This document shows, in pieces, positions 52,535 to 61,390 of a stretch of 64,000 nt of DNA (position 1 is the first letter of the stretch; every line of letters begins with the position of its first letter). The notes beneath the pieces were generated by a model, which searched no databases, was not told the origin of the DNA, and was given only the letters and a program-made list of their open reading frames with translations. Source of the stretch: an uncultured Chloroflexota bacterium (lineage in GTDB: Bacteria; Chloroflexota; Anaerolineae; UBA4142; SHND01); assembly GCA_937870825.1 (NCBI GenBank), contig CALMZO010000035.1, positions 1 to 64,000 on the forward strand, written 5' to 3'. The position numbers and the translations under genes were made by a program.

Positions 52535-53839
52535 TCAGTCAGTTTCGTTTTGCTTGTTATTGCCAGTGCTATTTCCAGAGCCCAATCGCGCGAGTCGCCA
52601 CTGTATCGCTTTGGCGACGAGCGGTTCGAGAATTTCAAAATCCGTCGCGGACCAATACGCGGCGCGTTGCGTATACCAGGCGTAGGGTTCGAACGCGATA
52701 GTTGGCTCTACAACATGGCGTGCTGTCCACATCTCGCACAAGCGCGCCCAAATTTCGCGCGGTCGATAGTAATAATCGCCGCGTCCGAGGACAAAGCGAT
52801 AGATTTCGCGGTCGTCCGGTTCCAGTTCCGCATCGTGATCTTTTTGGCGCGCAATCTTTTCTGCAAGCATGCGGTCGCGCATCCGACTTGCGGCGAGCGC
52901 AATCAGATATCCGTCCTCACGCATGTCGCTGTCCGCGCTGTGTTGTCCGCGCGCCACGCTGTGTTCCGACAGAGCGCTGATACTGAGATAGTGTTTGCCT
53001 TTTCTCACGCGCGTTTCCGCCTGCATCGTCGCTCCCGCTTCGTAATCGAGCCAGTGCCCCAACAGTTCGTGCGCGAGCGAGCGGATCAAACGTCCCATGT
53101 TCGTGCATGTGCCGATTGTGACCGTACGGTCAGTGGACGAATACAATCCGCCCGCATCGCCGCGCATAAACGGGTGTTTGCCTTGCGTGTGCGCGATGGT
53201 GATGTTCGTTGCTTTCAGCGCATCGTGCAGGGAGCAATCCACCGCCGCTTCGATTTCGTCGAGTCCCCGCGCGATCTCTTCTGCGACTTGCACGCGCATC
53301 GCATCGCCGTTTTGCAGTTTGATCTTGACGCCGCGCGATTCCCATAAGCGCAGGTCTACTGCAATACTATTGTTCGCGAATGAAGTGTGCCTTCCTTTCT
53401 CATAGCGGGCGCGTCCATCGAACGCGCGCTGAAACTCGACGCGCTGCGCAATAATCGCCGGTGGCACCGGTTCGCCATGGCGAATCGCATCTCTGATGCG
53501 GTCACCATATTCGAGACGATATTTGTTTTCACGTTCGGGCGTGAGACCTTGTTGTTCGATCTCTTCCAAAGCGCGCGCGATTGCTTTCAAGCGCAAAAGG
53601 AGCGCGAGTCGTTTCGAATGTGCGCGGGGTCCAATCGTTTGTAATTCTTTATTCCTTGCTATGCGTTCCCGTTCAAAACTCACTTTGCTTTTGGCAAAGC
53701 GAAACCAAATGTATTCGTCTTCGTTCATCTCGAACCAATGGCAAACAGAAACGCCCTGCGCTTGTGACAGCACAGGGCGTTCTTCTGATGGATTCGATAC
53801 GTTGTTATCGCCGTTGTCGTGGTAGAGTGATTCTTGCAT
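52535..53839 (-). CDS. LPD1-like large polyvalent protein domain
   Basis: 434 residues. A helical N-terminal half (RIARNKELQTIGPRAHSKRL, LRLKAIARALEEIEQQGLTP) precedes a region with LIRSLAHELLGHWLDYEAG near 260 and YYYRPREIWARLCEMWTA near 375, matching the order of LPD1 (SLAHExGHxxD ... P-x-E-x-x-A-R-x-x-E). The zinc motif is HELLGH, one residue longer than HExxH, so catalysis is doubtful. LPD1 domains travel on plasmids, phages and ICEs in polyvalent proteins. ATG directly follows the upstream stop. Confidence 0.6.
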   Translation of the reverse strand: MQESLYHDNGDNNVSNPSEERPVLSQAQGVSVCHWFEMNEDEYIWFRFAKSKVSFERERIARNKELQTIGPRAHSKRLALLLRLKAIARALEEIEQQGLTPERENKYRLEYGDRIRDAIRHGEPVPPAIIAQRVEFQRAFDGRARYEKGRHTSFANNSIAVDLRLWESRGVKIKLQNGDAMRVQVAEEIARGLDEIEAAVDCSLHDALKATNITIAHTQGKHPFMRGDAGGLYSSTDRTVTIGTCTNMGRLIRSLAHELLGHWLDYEAGATMQAETRVRKGKHYLSISALSEHSVARGQHSADSDMREDGYLIALAASRMRDRMLAEKIARQKDHDAELEPDDREIYRFVLGRGDYYYRPREIWARLCEMWTARHVVEPTIAFEPYAWYTQRAAYWSATDFEILEPLVAKAIQWRLARLGSGNSTGNNKQNETD

Positions 53840-54226
53840 TCATCCTCGTTTCTGACGCGATTGCAGCGCCGATCCTTTCACATGACGCAGTGCGATGGGC
53901 TGCGCGTATCCTTCCTTGAAAAACTCGGACCCTTTCTGCATGAGTGTTCGTCTCACTTGACGCAGGGTATCGAAATCAAATTCTGCATCGTCACCATAGC
54001 GCGCGTAGAAACCGTTGTCGTCGTCTTCGCTATTGAGAATTTTCGACAGGTCAATGCCCTCGCCGAGAGTCATTTGCTCGATCGTCCACCCATTTGCAAT
54101 CTGGTCACGGAGCACAACTTCGGTGCCGTCCGGGAGAACGATATGCACCATTGGGGTCACTTCATCGCCTAAATCGACGCTCCACCATACTTCGGTGATC
54201 GTCGCATGGATTGTGTTATCGCTCAT
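53840..54226 (-). CDS. Hypothetical acidic protein
   Basis: 128 residues, beta-rich N-terminus (HATITEVWWSVDLGDEVTPM, HIVLPDGTEVVLRDQIANGW) with an acidic middle and a basic end (QSRQKRG). Not recognised. First gene of the minus-strand group read leftward from 54226; the upstream side faces the NLR module. Confidence 0.55.
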   Translation of the reverse strand: MSDNTIHATITEVWWSVDLGDEVTPMVHIVLPDGTEVVLRDQIANGWTIEQMTLGEGIDLSKILNSEDDDNGFYARYGDDAEFDFDTLRQVRRTLMQKGSEFFKEGYAQPIALRHVKGSALQSRQKRG

Positions 54227-55337
54227 TCTGTCCTCCTTCTTGTTTTGTCTGAACTACGAGCGTAATTGCCTCCTCTCATTTCGAGTTCGTCTGTGCATGA
54301 TCTTTTTCATTCGAGCTGCCGTTTCCATGAGCTGGAGCAGTATTGATAAAGACTCATCGCGCTGACCAGCTCGTTGTTTGCTATAATGTCCGCAAATGAC
54401 GATTTGAATGCTTTGCGTTGGAGTTCAGCATGATGTCGCCCGTGTCCCACTCACAGCGACGCTTTTGGTTTTTCAGCAGATTGCTTGACCAGAGCAGTCC
54501 ACTTCTGCAAGTGAAAAGACACCTGCGGTCTGATGCGCGTGTGCGCGTTGAGACGCGGGTATTCTGTTTCGCATTTCGATACATGGTTTCACGACACGCC
54601 CATTGCGGGAACCACCCCCCTAATGCTGTGTTCCACGACACTGGAGTGGCGTAGAATATAAGTTGTCGGACGCGTGCGAGACTCGATGGACTCCACGTCT
54701 TACGCGCTGTTCTGTCGGAGAGCCTGATTGCGGAAAACAATCTGTCGTCTATGGAACAGAATCTGATCGTTGGAGCGGAAAGTGTGAAACACCATGGACA
54801 AAAGATTTCCGCCATTGCTCCTCGCCGCGTTCGACAACCTCTGTATTGCAGCCGCTCTGTGACCGAACGAGAAGACGCGCGTGTAGCGCGTTGAATGCGA
54901 GCTCGGGAAATGGACACACCAAGCGTAATGTTGAAAAATCAATCAGTGCGCTGGAAAAGGCACACCTTCTACGATGACTTGAACATGGTGATTTTGAGAT
55001 GCGGAGAGATCCAAGCGAACATGGATGGAATACTTCGGCCATCGGAAAGATTTTGGGTGGATGATGATCCATTTTACAGACTCGCGGACGGACTGATGAA
55101 TATGTCAAAAAAATTCATTAGCAACGGACGCGATGATCTGTTGAAGTTATAGTACACCGACCGCACGATAGGCAAATACACGCTGCGCGCCATTGGCGGG
55201 ATCGAATTTGGTTTCCCCAAAAGGAATAACGATTCCGCCAACAGTGTGCAGATTCAGGTTTACGCTGCGTCTCCAACTCGCGAAAGGTAATAGCGAGTAA
55301 AGAGCACGTCAATAAAACACGAAAGGAGTAACGAACA
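54227..55337. other. 1.1 kb intergenic region between mobile block and defence module
   Basis: No well-supported gene. A plus-strand frame of 85 codons at 54895-55152 (VMLKNQSVRWKRHTFYDDLN, ERFWVDDDPFYRLADGLMNM) looks moderately protein-like and might be a small real gene or the end of one. Its composition is lower in CGCG words than the flanks, as is the module that follows. Confidence 0.4.
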
Positions 55338-55718
55338 ATGGACTGGACAGCAATCGGATTAGCCGCTACTGCTATACTTGGCCCGTTTCTTACAAAAGCG
55401 GGGGAAGCCGCTGCTGCGAAGATTGGCGCAGACCTTTACACTTGGCTGAAACAACGATTCGAAAAAGACCAAGATAAAGACGCCGAAGCAGCACTTACAC
55501 AATTAGAAAAGAAGCCCGACTCGAAACCAAGAAGAGAGGCATTAGCCGAGACTTTGACTGAGCGTGCAGCCAGTGACCCCGACAGGTTTGGTGCCGAACT
55601 GCAAAATCGCGTCCAGCAAGTTGTTGCAACAGAAGGAAATATAGGTACGCTCGTAGGGCAGATTATGGCTGGCAACGTGAATGTCATCAACACAATGTAT
55701 GGTGACATTCATATGTAG
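55338..55718 (+). CDS. Bell/HeLo-like small effector ending in an amyloid-type signalling motif
   Basis: 126 residues, AAGGAG 12 bases before the ATG. An N-terminal hydrophobic/amphipathic helix (TAIGLAATAILGPFLTKAGE) is followed by helices (ADLYTWLKQRFEKDQDK, EALAETLTERAASD) with no enzyme motif, the general look of small pore-forming HeLo or Bell domains. It ends IMAGNVNVINTMYGDIHM, and the same pattern G-x-V-x-[VL]-[IV]-N-x-[ML]-x-G-D-I occurs at the start of the next protein. In known bacterial amyloid signalling pairs (bASS) the NLR motif seeds fibril growth of the effector motif. The assignment rests on motif, size and neighbour. Confidence 0.65.
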   Translation: MDWTAIGLAATAILGPFLTKAGEAAAAKIGADLYTWLKQRFEKDQDKDAEAALTQLEKKPDSKPRREALAETLTERAASDPDRFGAELQNRVQQVVATEGNIGTLVGQIMAGNVNVINTMYGDIHM

Positions 55719-55735
55719 GCTGATGGAGTACAATA

Positions 55736-58705
55736 ATGCCAGACGAGACTTCATTATCCCGACCCTACATCATCCAAGGTGGGAAGGTTGTCCTTGTCAA
55801 TGAATTGAGGGGCGACATTCGCGCAACAGGCGATGTCACGGTTGCCTTTCTGGATACACAATCAATCAGTTTCGATTATCTGGCCGTCAAATCCGCGACC
55901 CAAGCGCGCCGCTTACTCGATGAAATGCAATCGTCAGGCCGGTATAATGCCGAGACTTATGAACCGCGCCCTGATATTGAACGGCACTTCAATCAGTTTC
56001 TCGCCAGCGCCAAAGTTGGATTGCTTATCTCTGGCGAGTCAGGGGTCGGCAAGTCCAACGTGCTGACGCGTCTGTGCCAGCAACTATACAACAGTGGACA
56101 AGTAGTTTTCTTCTACGAGGGTTCAGACTTCTTTGACGATTTGAACGTTGAGCAACGTATCCTCAAAGATTGCGATTGCGTTCACAAAAGTCATTCGCTG
56201 CCAGCACTGCTAGAGACTCTGAACGAACTCAATCAAACGGGAGAGTCCCCTACCAGTTTTGTTGTCCTGGTGGACTCGGTTGAGAGCGCTAGAGAGCCAG
56301 CGTATTTGTTGCGTGTGCTCGACTCAGTCATCGCTAGTCTTTCCTACCCCTGGTTCAAAGTTGTCGCGACGATTCAAACGGGTGCGTATGAGGCAATCGC
56401 CAGCGAACACGACAAGGCAAGTTGGCAACCAATCGCACCAGCGAAATACTATCGCTCCGATGGCAATAAAACTTCGACAGCTGTGCCTGGCGTTCTGCTC
56501 CAACCGTTCAACCCGACTGAACTGCACGGCGCTTGGAACAAGGCGCAAATCAGCATCAATTTCAAATCACTGCCAGAAGCGACGCGCAACCTAATCCGAC
56601 ATCCCTACTTTTTCAGGCTGTTTGTCGAACTTTACAAGTCCGGTGCTGATATAGCATCGCTCCTTGCTGTTTCAACGCTTTGGGAACTGTCACGGCACTA
56701 CTACGAAACGCGCTTGCCCCTGCTCAAAGGCCGTTACCGCAACCTTACCCGTGTGCTTCTAAATGAACTGATAAGCAGACTATTGGAAAAGCGGTTTATC
56801 TGGTTCAGCATTTTGGAATTGGCCGAAGATACTACGATTGGTCGCTACTTCGCTGATTACGAAGCCAACAAACCATATGCAGAGTTGCTAACTTCTAGTA
56901 TCTTGTGGGAGCACGCTACACCGGACAAAACCGACGTTATAGTTTCATTCACCCCTAATCAACTCTTTGCATATGCCTTGTATGAATACTTTCGCGGACG
57001 TAACGACCTGAACATAGATAATATCGTTGCGATTGTGGCTGACTTACTTCCTGGCCCAGTGGGCATTTCGTCAGAAGATATTGCCAACCTGGATGAGAGA
57101 ATTACGACTATCGAGTATTTCAGAACCTTGAGAAACTTTTGGTATCCGCCATTGGTCGAAGCAATAGCACACCTTTTGGCTGATCATTGGAATGCTGGTG
57201 AGGAAGAAGCATTCGTAATTAAGTTGTTCGTACATTGTTTCGGTGCTCCCGGTGCTTGGTATGCGGCTGAAGGAATCTCAACCAAATTGATCGAAGTCAT
57301 TGCCCGCACGAACCCAGAAAAATTAGGGCAGTTGATTCCAACGATGATAGCCGTTTATCCAGGGCCGCAATTTCTCGCCGAGGATCGCATTCTAGGCCAG
57401 TTATTCAATGAGCTGGCGGAGAATGCCATGACGCAAGAGGCAACCTCAATCGTCAATGTGCTTCTGGACGAACGTTCCAATAGTCCTGCTGAAATTGTCG
57501 AATTATATCTTGTACTGGCAAGAGTATTCGGAGCAGCACACAACGATGAACAGCGACTTGTGAATCTTTTGGAAGCCAATCGTCAGGCAACTGCTTCTGG
57601 CGATGTGGCAAAGATGGGGAGAGTTGCCAATGCAATTGGAGTGTTCTACAACGAAGCTGGCGGCGACCCGGCAACTGCTATCCAGTGGCTTGAGCGGGGC
57701 CTTGAACTTGCGGTCAAAGCAGGTCAGTCGCAAGAAAGCATTGCGGCTTCTCACTTCAACATCGGTGTTGCACTTGCCAATCAGCGTGATTTTTCTCGCG
57801 CCCTGTCGCATCTGGAGCAAAGCTTGAGTTTGACGATAACCCCAGAAACCCAACCAAGTGTTGACCAAACCCTGGTCGAGGTTGCAATTCACAAGACTGA
57901 CGCGGCTCGTGTGGGTCTACCGCTGCCACAAAAACCGTTGCGCGTTGCCCAAACCCTCGTAGAGATTGGGAAAGTGCATACGGCGCAACACAACTTCGAT
58001 GAAGCATTGAATGCCTACCAGCAAGCAGCATTGTTGTACAAAGCCAATGACCATACCGAACAAGTTATAGACTTAACTTTCAACATTGGCAGCATTCTGA
58101 TGATGACGCGACAATTTCCCCAAGCAGCAGCCCATTTCCTCCAATGCCTTGAGGAAGATGACGCTAATCTGTCACCCGACCAGCGATTTGCGTTGATGGC
58201 GAATCTTGCGCTGGCACTGGCTGGAATCGAAGGCAACGCGTCAGAAGCAACGACTTGGTTTCAGAAGGCGAACGAGTATCACGATAATATCGGCTTGCCA
58301 TTGACTCAAGATTACTTCATCACTCAACTCAACTTTGCCCGTTTATTGGGTCACGTCAAAAAGTATCCAGAGGCAACCGTGGTTTATGAGACCGCTCTGA
58401 GAAAACTTGGTCCCGACATTGATGAGGTACTTCGTCACACTTTGGGAGTTGAGTTAGGTTCCGTGTATGTAAAGACTGGTGATTATCATTTGGCAGTCAA
58501 ATACATTACAGAGGGTTTGCCGTTCTTTGAAGCAACCAAACAAGAACGCGCTCTTGCCGACCTGTACGAGATTCTTGGAAATGCCTATCGAGAACAAGGG
58601 TTAACCACTCAGGCAACTGAGTGCTATCGCAAGAGTTATCCTTTGTTGTTGAAGTTTGGAATGAACGAACTCGCCGCAAAGGTAGAGGCACATTTAACAG
58701 AATGA
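55736..58705 (+). CDS. STAND/NLR-like NTPase with N-terminal amyloid-type motif and TPR repeats
   Basis: 989 residues, 17 bases after the effector gene. Residues 12-28 (IIQGGKVVLVNELRGDI) repeat the C-terminal motif of the upstream protein. A short helical linker leads to the NTPase: PRPDIERHFNQFL, Walker A GESGVGKS (100-107), Walker B FVVLVDSVES (Asp180), then winged-helix-like sequence to about 470. The C-terminal half is TPR-rich, from about 600 (MGRVANAIGVFYNEAGGDPA, SHFNIGVALANQRDFSRALS, DLYEILGNAYREQGLTTQAT). TPR-STAND proteins sense phage products and then oligomerise. Likely partner and trigger of the 126-residue effector. Confidence 0.8.
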   Translation: MPDETSLSRPYIIQGGKVVLVNELRGDIRATGDVTVAFLDTQSISFDYLAVKSATQARRLLDEMQSSGRYNAETYEPRPDIERHFNQFLASAKVGLLISGESGVGKSNVLTRLCQQLYNSGQVVFFYEGSDFFDDLNVEQRILKDCDCVHKSHSLPALLETLNELNQTGESPTSFVVLVDSVESAREPAYLLRVLDSVIASLSYPWFKVVATIQTGAYEAIASEHDKASWQPIAPAKYYRSDGNKTSTAVPGVLLQPFNPTELHGAWNKAQISINFKSLPEATRNLIRHPYFFRLFVELYKSGADIASLLAVSTLWELSRHYYETRLPLLKGRYRNLTRVLLNELISRLLEKRFIWFSILELAEDTTIGRYFADYEANKPYAELLTSSILWEHATPDKTDVIVSFTPNQLFAYALYEYFRGRNDLNIDNIVAIVADLLPGPVGISSEDIANLDERITTIEYFRTLRNFWYPPLVEAIAHLLADHWNAGEEEAFVIKLFVHCFGAPGAWYAAEGISTKLIEVIARTNPEKLGQLIPTMIAVYPGPQFLAEDRILGQLFNELAENAMTQEATSIVNVLLDERSNSPAEIVELYLVLARVFGAAHNDEQRLVNLLEANRQATASGDVAKMGRVANAIGVFYNEAGGDPATAIQWLERGLELAVKAGQSQESIAASHFNIGVALANQRDFSRALSHLEQSLSLTITPETQPSVDQTLVEVAIHKTDAARVGLPLPQKPLRVAQTLVEIGKVHTAQHNFDEALNAYQQAALLYKANDHTEQVIDLTFNIGSILMMTRQFPQAAAHFLQCLEEDDANLSPDQRFALMANLALALAGIEGNASEATTWFQKANEYHDNIGLPLTQDYFITQLNFARLLGHVKKYPEATVVYETALRKLGPDIDEVLRHTLGVELGSVYVKTGDYHLAVKYITEGLPFFEATKQERALADLYEILGNAYREQGLTTQATECYRKSYPLLLKFGMNELAAKVEAHLTE

Positions 58706-58766
58706 TAAGCGTGATTGCCAAACAAAAGGGCGGCATCACAAGAGTCTTCTCATTCCTCCCGGAAAG

Positions 58767-58803
58767 TTGAGGTCGTGGCGGAACAATGTCACCACGACCT
58801 CAA
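58767..58803. terminator. Bidirectional hairpin between convergent genes
   Basis: TTGAGGTCGTGG (58767-58778) and CCACGACCTCAA (58792-58803) form a perfect 12-bp stem with a 13-base loop, between the NLR gene and the ThiF gene ending on the other strand. No T-run, but the position fits a shared terminator. Confidence 0.55.
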
Positions 58804-58940
58804 CACCAATTTCCAGACTCTCCAAATCGGTAGCCCAGTCGCATCCTCATCTGCGAACCTTGCACGCTGTACAACTTTCCTTCCCCCTGTTGCACTAGCT
58901 CGATTTGACTCTGCTCCTCTTTTCTTTGCGATGGATCGCC

Positions 58941-59897
58941 TTACGATTTCGCCGCGCCAAACACCTCTTCCGTGCTCACGCGAATCGCAACGGCAATATT
59001 CTCGCGAGTGATGTATCGCGCGTGCGATGTGCCCGGTCCGAGAGAAAAGTAGAGGGCAAAATATCTGAGTTGTCCAAGCAACAGCTGCAAGAGCATGTCG
59101 GCGGCATATGCTGCCACACAGCGATTGATCGTTGCCGATTGGACGTTGCGGAGTGCAATCTCGGCGCAGGACAGATTCGAGTCCGCGCTTTCTTCGGGTT
59201 GCGGTTGCAAGATACCCGGTTCCATCCACGCTGGCGAAGGGAGCGCAGTACAGATGCTGCCGCGCCGCGATGGAAATCCTTTCTTCAAACATTCAATGGA
59301 ATTGGTCGAGCCAATCAGCAGTTCCCCCGAGCGCGCCCAATTGCCGCAGTTGAGCCACCAAATCGAATTGGCCCGTTCGTACTGAGTAACAGTTTCGTTG
59401 AGAGTGCGCCGCGCCGCCGCGTTATCCACACAGCCAAGCAGAATGTCCTGTGTGTCGCGCCCCCAGTTATACTTGCCCGAATGGACCGAATTCAAAAACC
59501 CCGGATCGAATTTTTCGGGAATGGCAAACGCGCGCAGTCCAAAGGTCAACGCGCAGCGCTCCGCGAGTGTGACCGCTTTGGCTTTGCCAACGTCGGCGTG
59601 ACAGAAACGCTGGCGTCCGACGTTTTTGTATTCGACCACATCGGGATCGACAAGATACAAATGCTTTAATGGTGTCGGCGTGCGCCTCATGCCATCGGTC
59701 GCTACCCATAATTGCGCGACCGCTTCCGCAAGATAACTGCCTGTCCCCCCGCACCCAATGATCCAAATGTTGATAGGACCCTGATGCAGTTTAATGGACG
59801 CGGCGCGAGCGTACGATGGGTCCAGCCGCAATGGAGCTGGTTCCTGCGCCGCGCGTACTGCATTGTTGGAATTCCTTCCCTTTCTTTTATTCGCCAT
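58941..59897 (-). CDS. PRTRC-system ThiF/E1-like adenylyltransferase
   Basis: 318 residues from the ATG at 59897, which overlaps the JAMM gene end by 11 bases. The E1/ThiF Rossmann site is WIIGCGGTGSYLAEAVAQL (near 45-63), followed by YLVDPDVVEYKNVGRQRFCH and ADVGKAKAVTLAE, QDILLGCVDNAAARRTL, WWLNCGNWARSGELLIG and NLSCAEIALRNVQSATINR (Cys is a candidate for the catalytic residue). These match PRTRC ThiF. It activates the C-terminus of a Ub-like protein by adenylation, here presumably protein C (62753). Confidence 0.85.
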   Translation of the reverse strand: MANKRKGRNSNNAVRAAQEPAPLRLDPSYARAASIKLHQGPINIWIIGCGGTGSYLAEAVAQLWVATDGMRRTPTPLKHLYLVDPDVVEYKNVGRQRFCHADVGKAKAVTLAERCALTFGLRAFAIPEKFDPGFLNSVHSGKYNWGRDTQDILLGCVDNAAARRTLNETVTQYERANSIWWLNCGNWARSGELLIGSTNSIECLKKGFPSRRGSICTALPSPAWMEPGILQPQPEESADSNLSCAEIALRNVQSATINRCVAAYAADMLLQLLLGQLRYFALYFSLGPGTSHARYITRENIAVAIRVSTEEVFGAAKS

Positions 59898-60531
59898 AGC
59901 GTTCGCAAACCTCCTCGGGCAATTCAAAAATCTGACCCGCGGGAAGTTCCCACCAATCGCCATACACGCTCACGCGCACTTTAAGTTCGGGGTGAGAAAA
60001 AATGCGCCCAAGCACGCCGTAAATTCGAAAGCCCACTTCATCGAGATTGTCCTCGCGGGAAAAGAACGCTCTCTCCCAGTGATGGGAATGCACTTCGATG
60101 AGCGCGTTGACGTAGGCGCTGTCCGCACTCGTATCCGTCGCGCGGACAGACCAGCGTGTCTGGTCTTGCGGCGGCACATGAAGACTCCAGTTCGACTCGC
60201 TGTCATTCCAAAGGAAAAAGAACAGTGTCTCGACAAATTCGCAGCACTTGCGGACGGAGTTCGTCCGATTGCATTGACGCCGCGCTTCGTCGAGCATTTT
60301 GCGCACCAGGTGGACTGGCACGCGCGGCGCACTCAGGCGAACAAAGCACTCGACTGGTTTCAACAAACCCGTAGGCGGCTTGGCAGGCACAACCGCTTCC
60401 AAGCCCGGACGCCGCGCGCGACGGTGCACACCGTTTGTTCCAAAAATATATTCGCTCAGCGCTGCATCGTACTCGGGCAACGGATCGGTTTCGGCAAAGA
60501 GAAATCGCGTGATCGGTTTGCAAGTTGCCAC
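59887..60531 (-). CDS. PRTRC protein A, JAMM/JAB-type isopeptidase
   Basis: 214 residues from a GTG with AAGGAG 12 bases upstream; the longer frame would overlap the E2-like gene. The JAMM zinc motif is complete: HSH at 148-150, then seven residues, Ser158 and Asp161 (EVHSHHWERAFFSREDNLDE). The upstream Glu is probably in the 40-60 region. In PRTRC and related systems the JAB protein removes the Ub-like protein or trims its tail. Third of the cassette, between the E2-like and E1-like genes. Confidence 0.8.
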   Translation of the reverse strand: MATCKPITRFLFAETDPLPEYDAALSEYIFGTNGVHRRARRPGLEAVVPAKPPTGLLKPVECFVRLSAPRVPVHLVRKMLDEARRQCNRTNSVRKCCEFVETLFFFLWNDSESNWSLHVPPQDQTRWSVRATDTSADSAYVNALIEVHSHHWERAFFSREDNLDEVGFRIYGVLGRIFSHPELKVRVSVYGDWWELPAGQIFELPEEVCERYGE

Positions 60532-60554
60532 TCGTGATCTGCTCCTTCTCCCGG

Positions 60555-61286
60555 CTAACTTCGCATCAGGTTTCGTTCGAGCACCCACCCGAGACTGCCG
60601 CCGAGGGCTTGCAGGTCGTCGTAGGGATAACAATCAGCTTGCTGCTCGGACAGCGCTCGCCATAGTTGGCGCACGTCGTCGGGAAACTGTTTAGATTTAT
60701 TCGCGATCGTGTGAGCGTTGAATGGGCTGTTGAGGAAAATATCCCAAGCCGCGTGAATCGTTTGCGTTGACGCGGGAGGCAAAATATTTGCTCCAAAACA
60801 AATCCTGCCCTCTGCATCGACGTTCGGAAATGGCGCATTGTAGGCGGGCGTGCCGGGCTCGCGGTTCCATTTCTCGTCGCCCGCTGCCCAGATGTAATAG
60901 TCCAAGCGCCTGCCCGCAAAAACGAGCGGCGGCAGCGGCACGGTAAATCGCTCGTCCTCTTTTTCATTGGTGAGAAGCAGCGTTTGTATTTGCGCGGGCA
61001 CGACCAGCGCAACCCATTCTGCCCCGTCCGCTTTTCCCCAACTCCATACATCGGCGGGTAAAAACCCGCTCCACACCGGTGCGTTGGCAAAAACACTGCC
61101 GACGGTTTCCGGCGACATCCCTTTGCGCTGGATGCCGCGCCGGTCCTGACTACACCAAATGATCTGACCATCCGCAGTAAAGACCAGCGCCGCGTGCGCG
61201 TTCTCTGGAAAGAGTTGTGGATTCCGCGCGCGCGTACCGCGATGCGCCAATCGCTTCGGTTTGGACAACTTGATTCTTTTTGGCAT
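60555..61286 (-). CDS. PRTRC protein B, E2-like conjugating domain
   Basis: 243 residues from the ATG at 61286 with GAGGTG upstream. Features of PRTRC-B/Prok-E2: WVALVVPAQIQTLLL, APFPNVDAEGRICFGANILP with a central Cys163, and WDIFLNSPFNAH. E2 proteins of this group carry the Ub-like protein on a Cys; Cys163 is the candidate. Between protein F and the JAMM gene, consistent with PRTRC order. Confidence 0.7.
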   Translation of the reverse strand: MPKRIKLSKPKRLAHRGTRARNPQLFPENAHAALVFTADGQIIWCSQDRRGIQRKGMSPETVGSVFANAPVWSGFLPADVWSWGKADGAEWVALVVPAQIQTLLLTNEKEDERFTVPLPPLVFAGRRLDYYIWAAGDEKWNREPGTPAYNAPFPNVDAEGRICFGANILPPASTQTIHAAWDIFLNSPFNAHTIANKSKQFPDDVRQLWRALSEQQADCYPYDDLQALGGSLGWVLERNLMRS

Positions 61287-61390
61287 TCTTACACCTCGCA
61301 GTTTCTTTCTATCTCGCCCGCGCGCGCAAATGCGCGGAATCTCATACGACGATATGCAAAGTTCCAGGGGGACATGTATTCGTTCTTTCG

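Noticed and set aside
54895-55152. 85-codon gene upstream of the NLR module
   Set aside because: Moderately protein-like but without ribosome site, known family or operon context; mentioned within the intergenic entry only.
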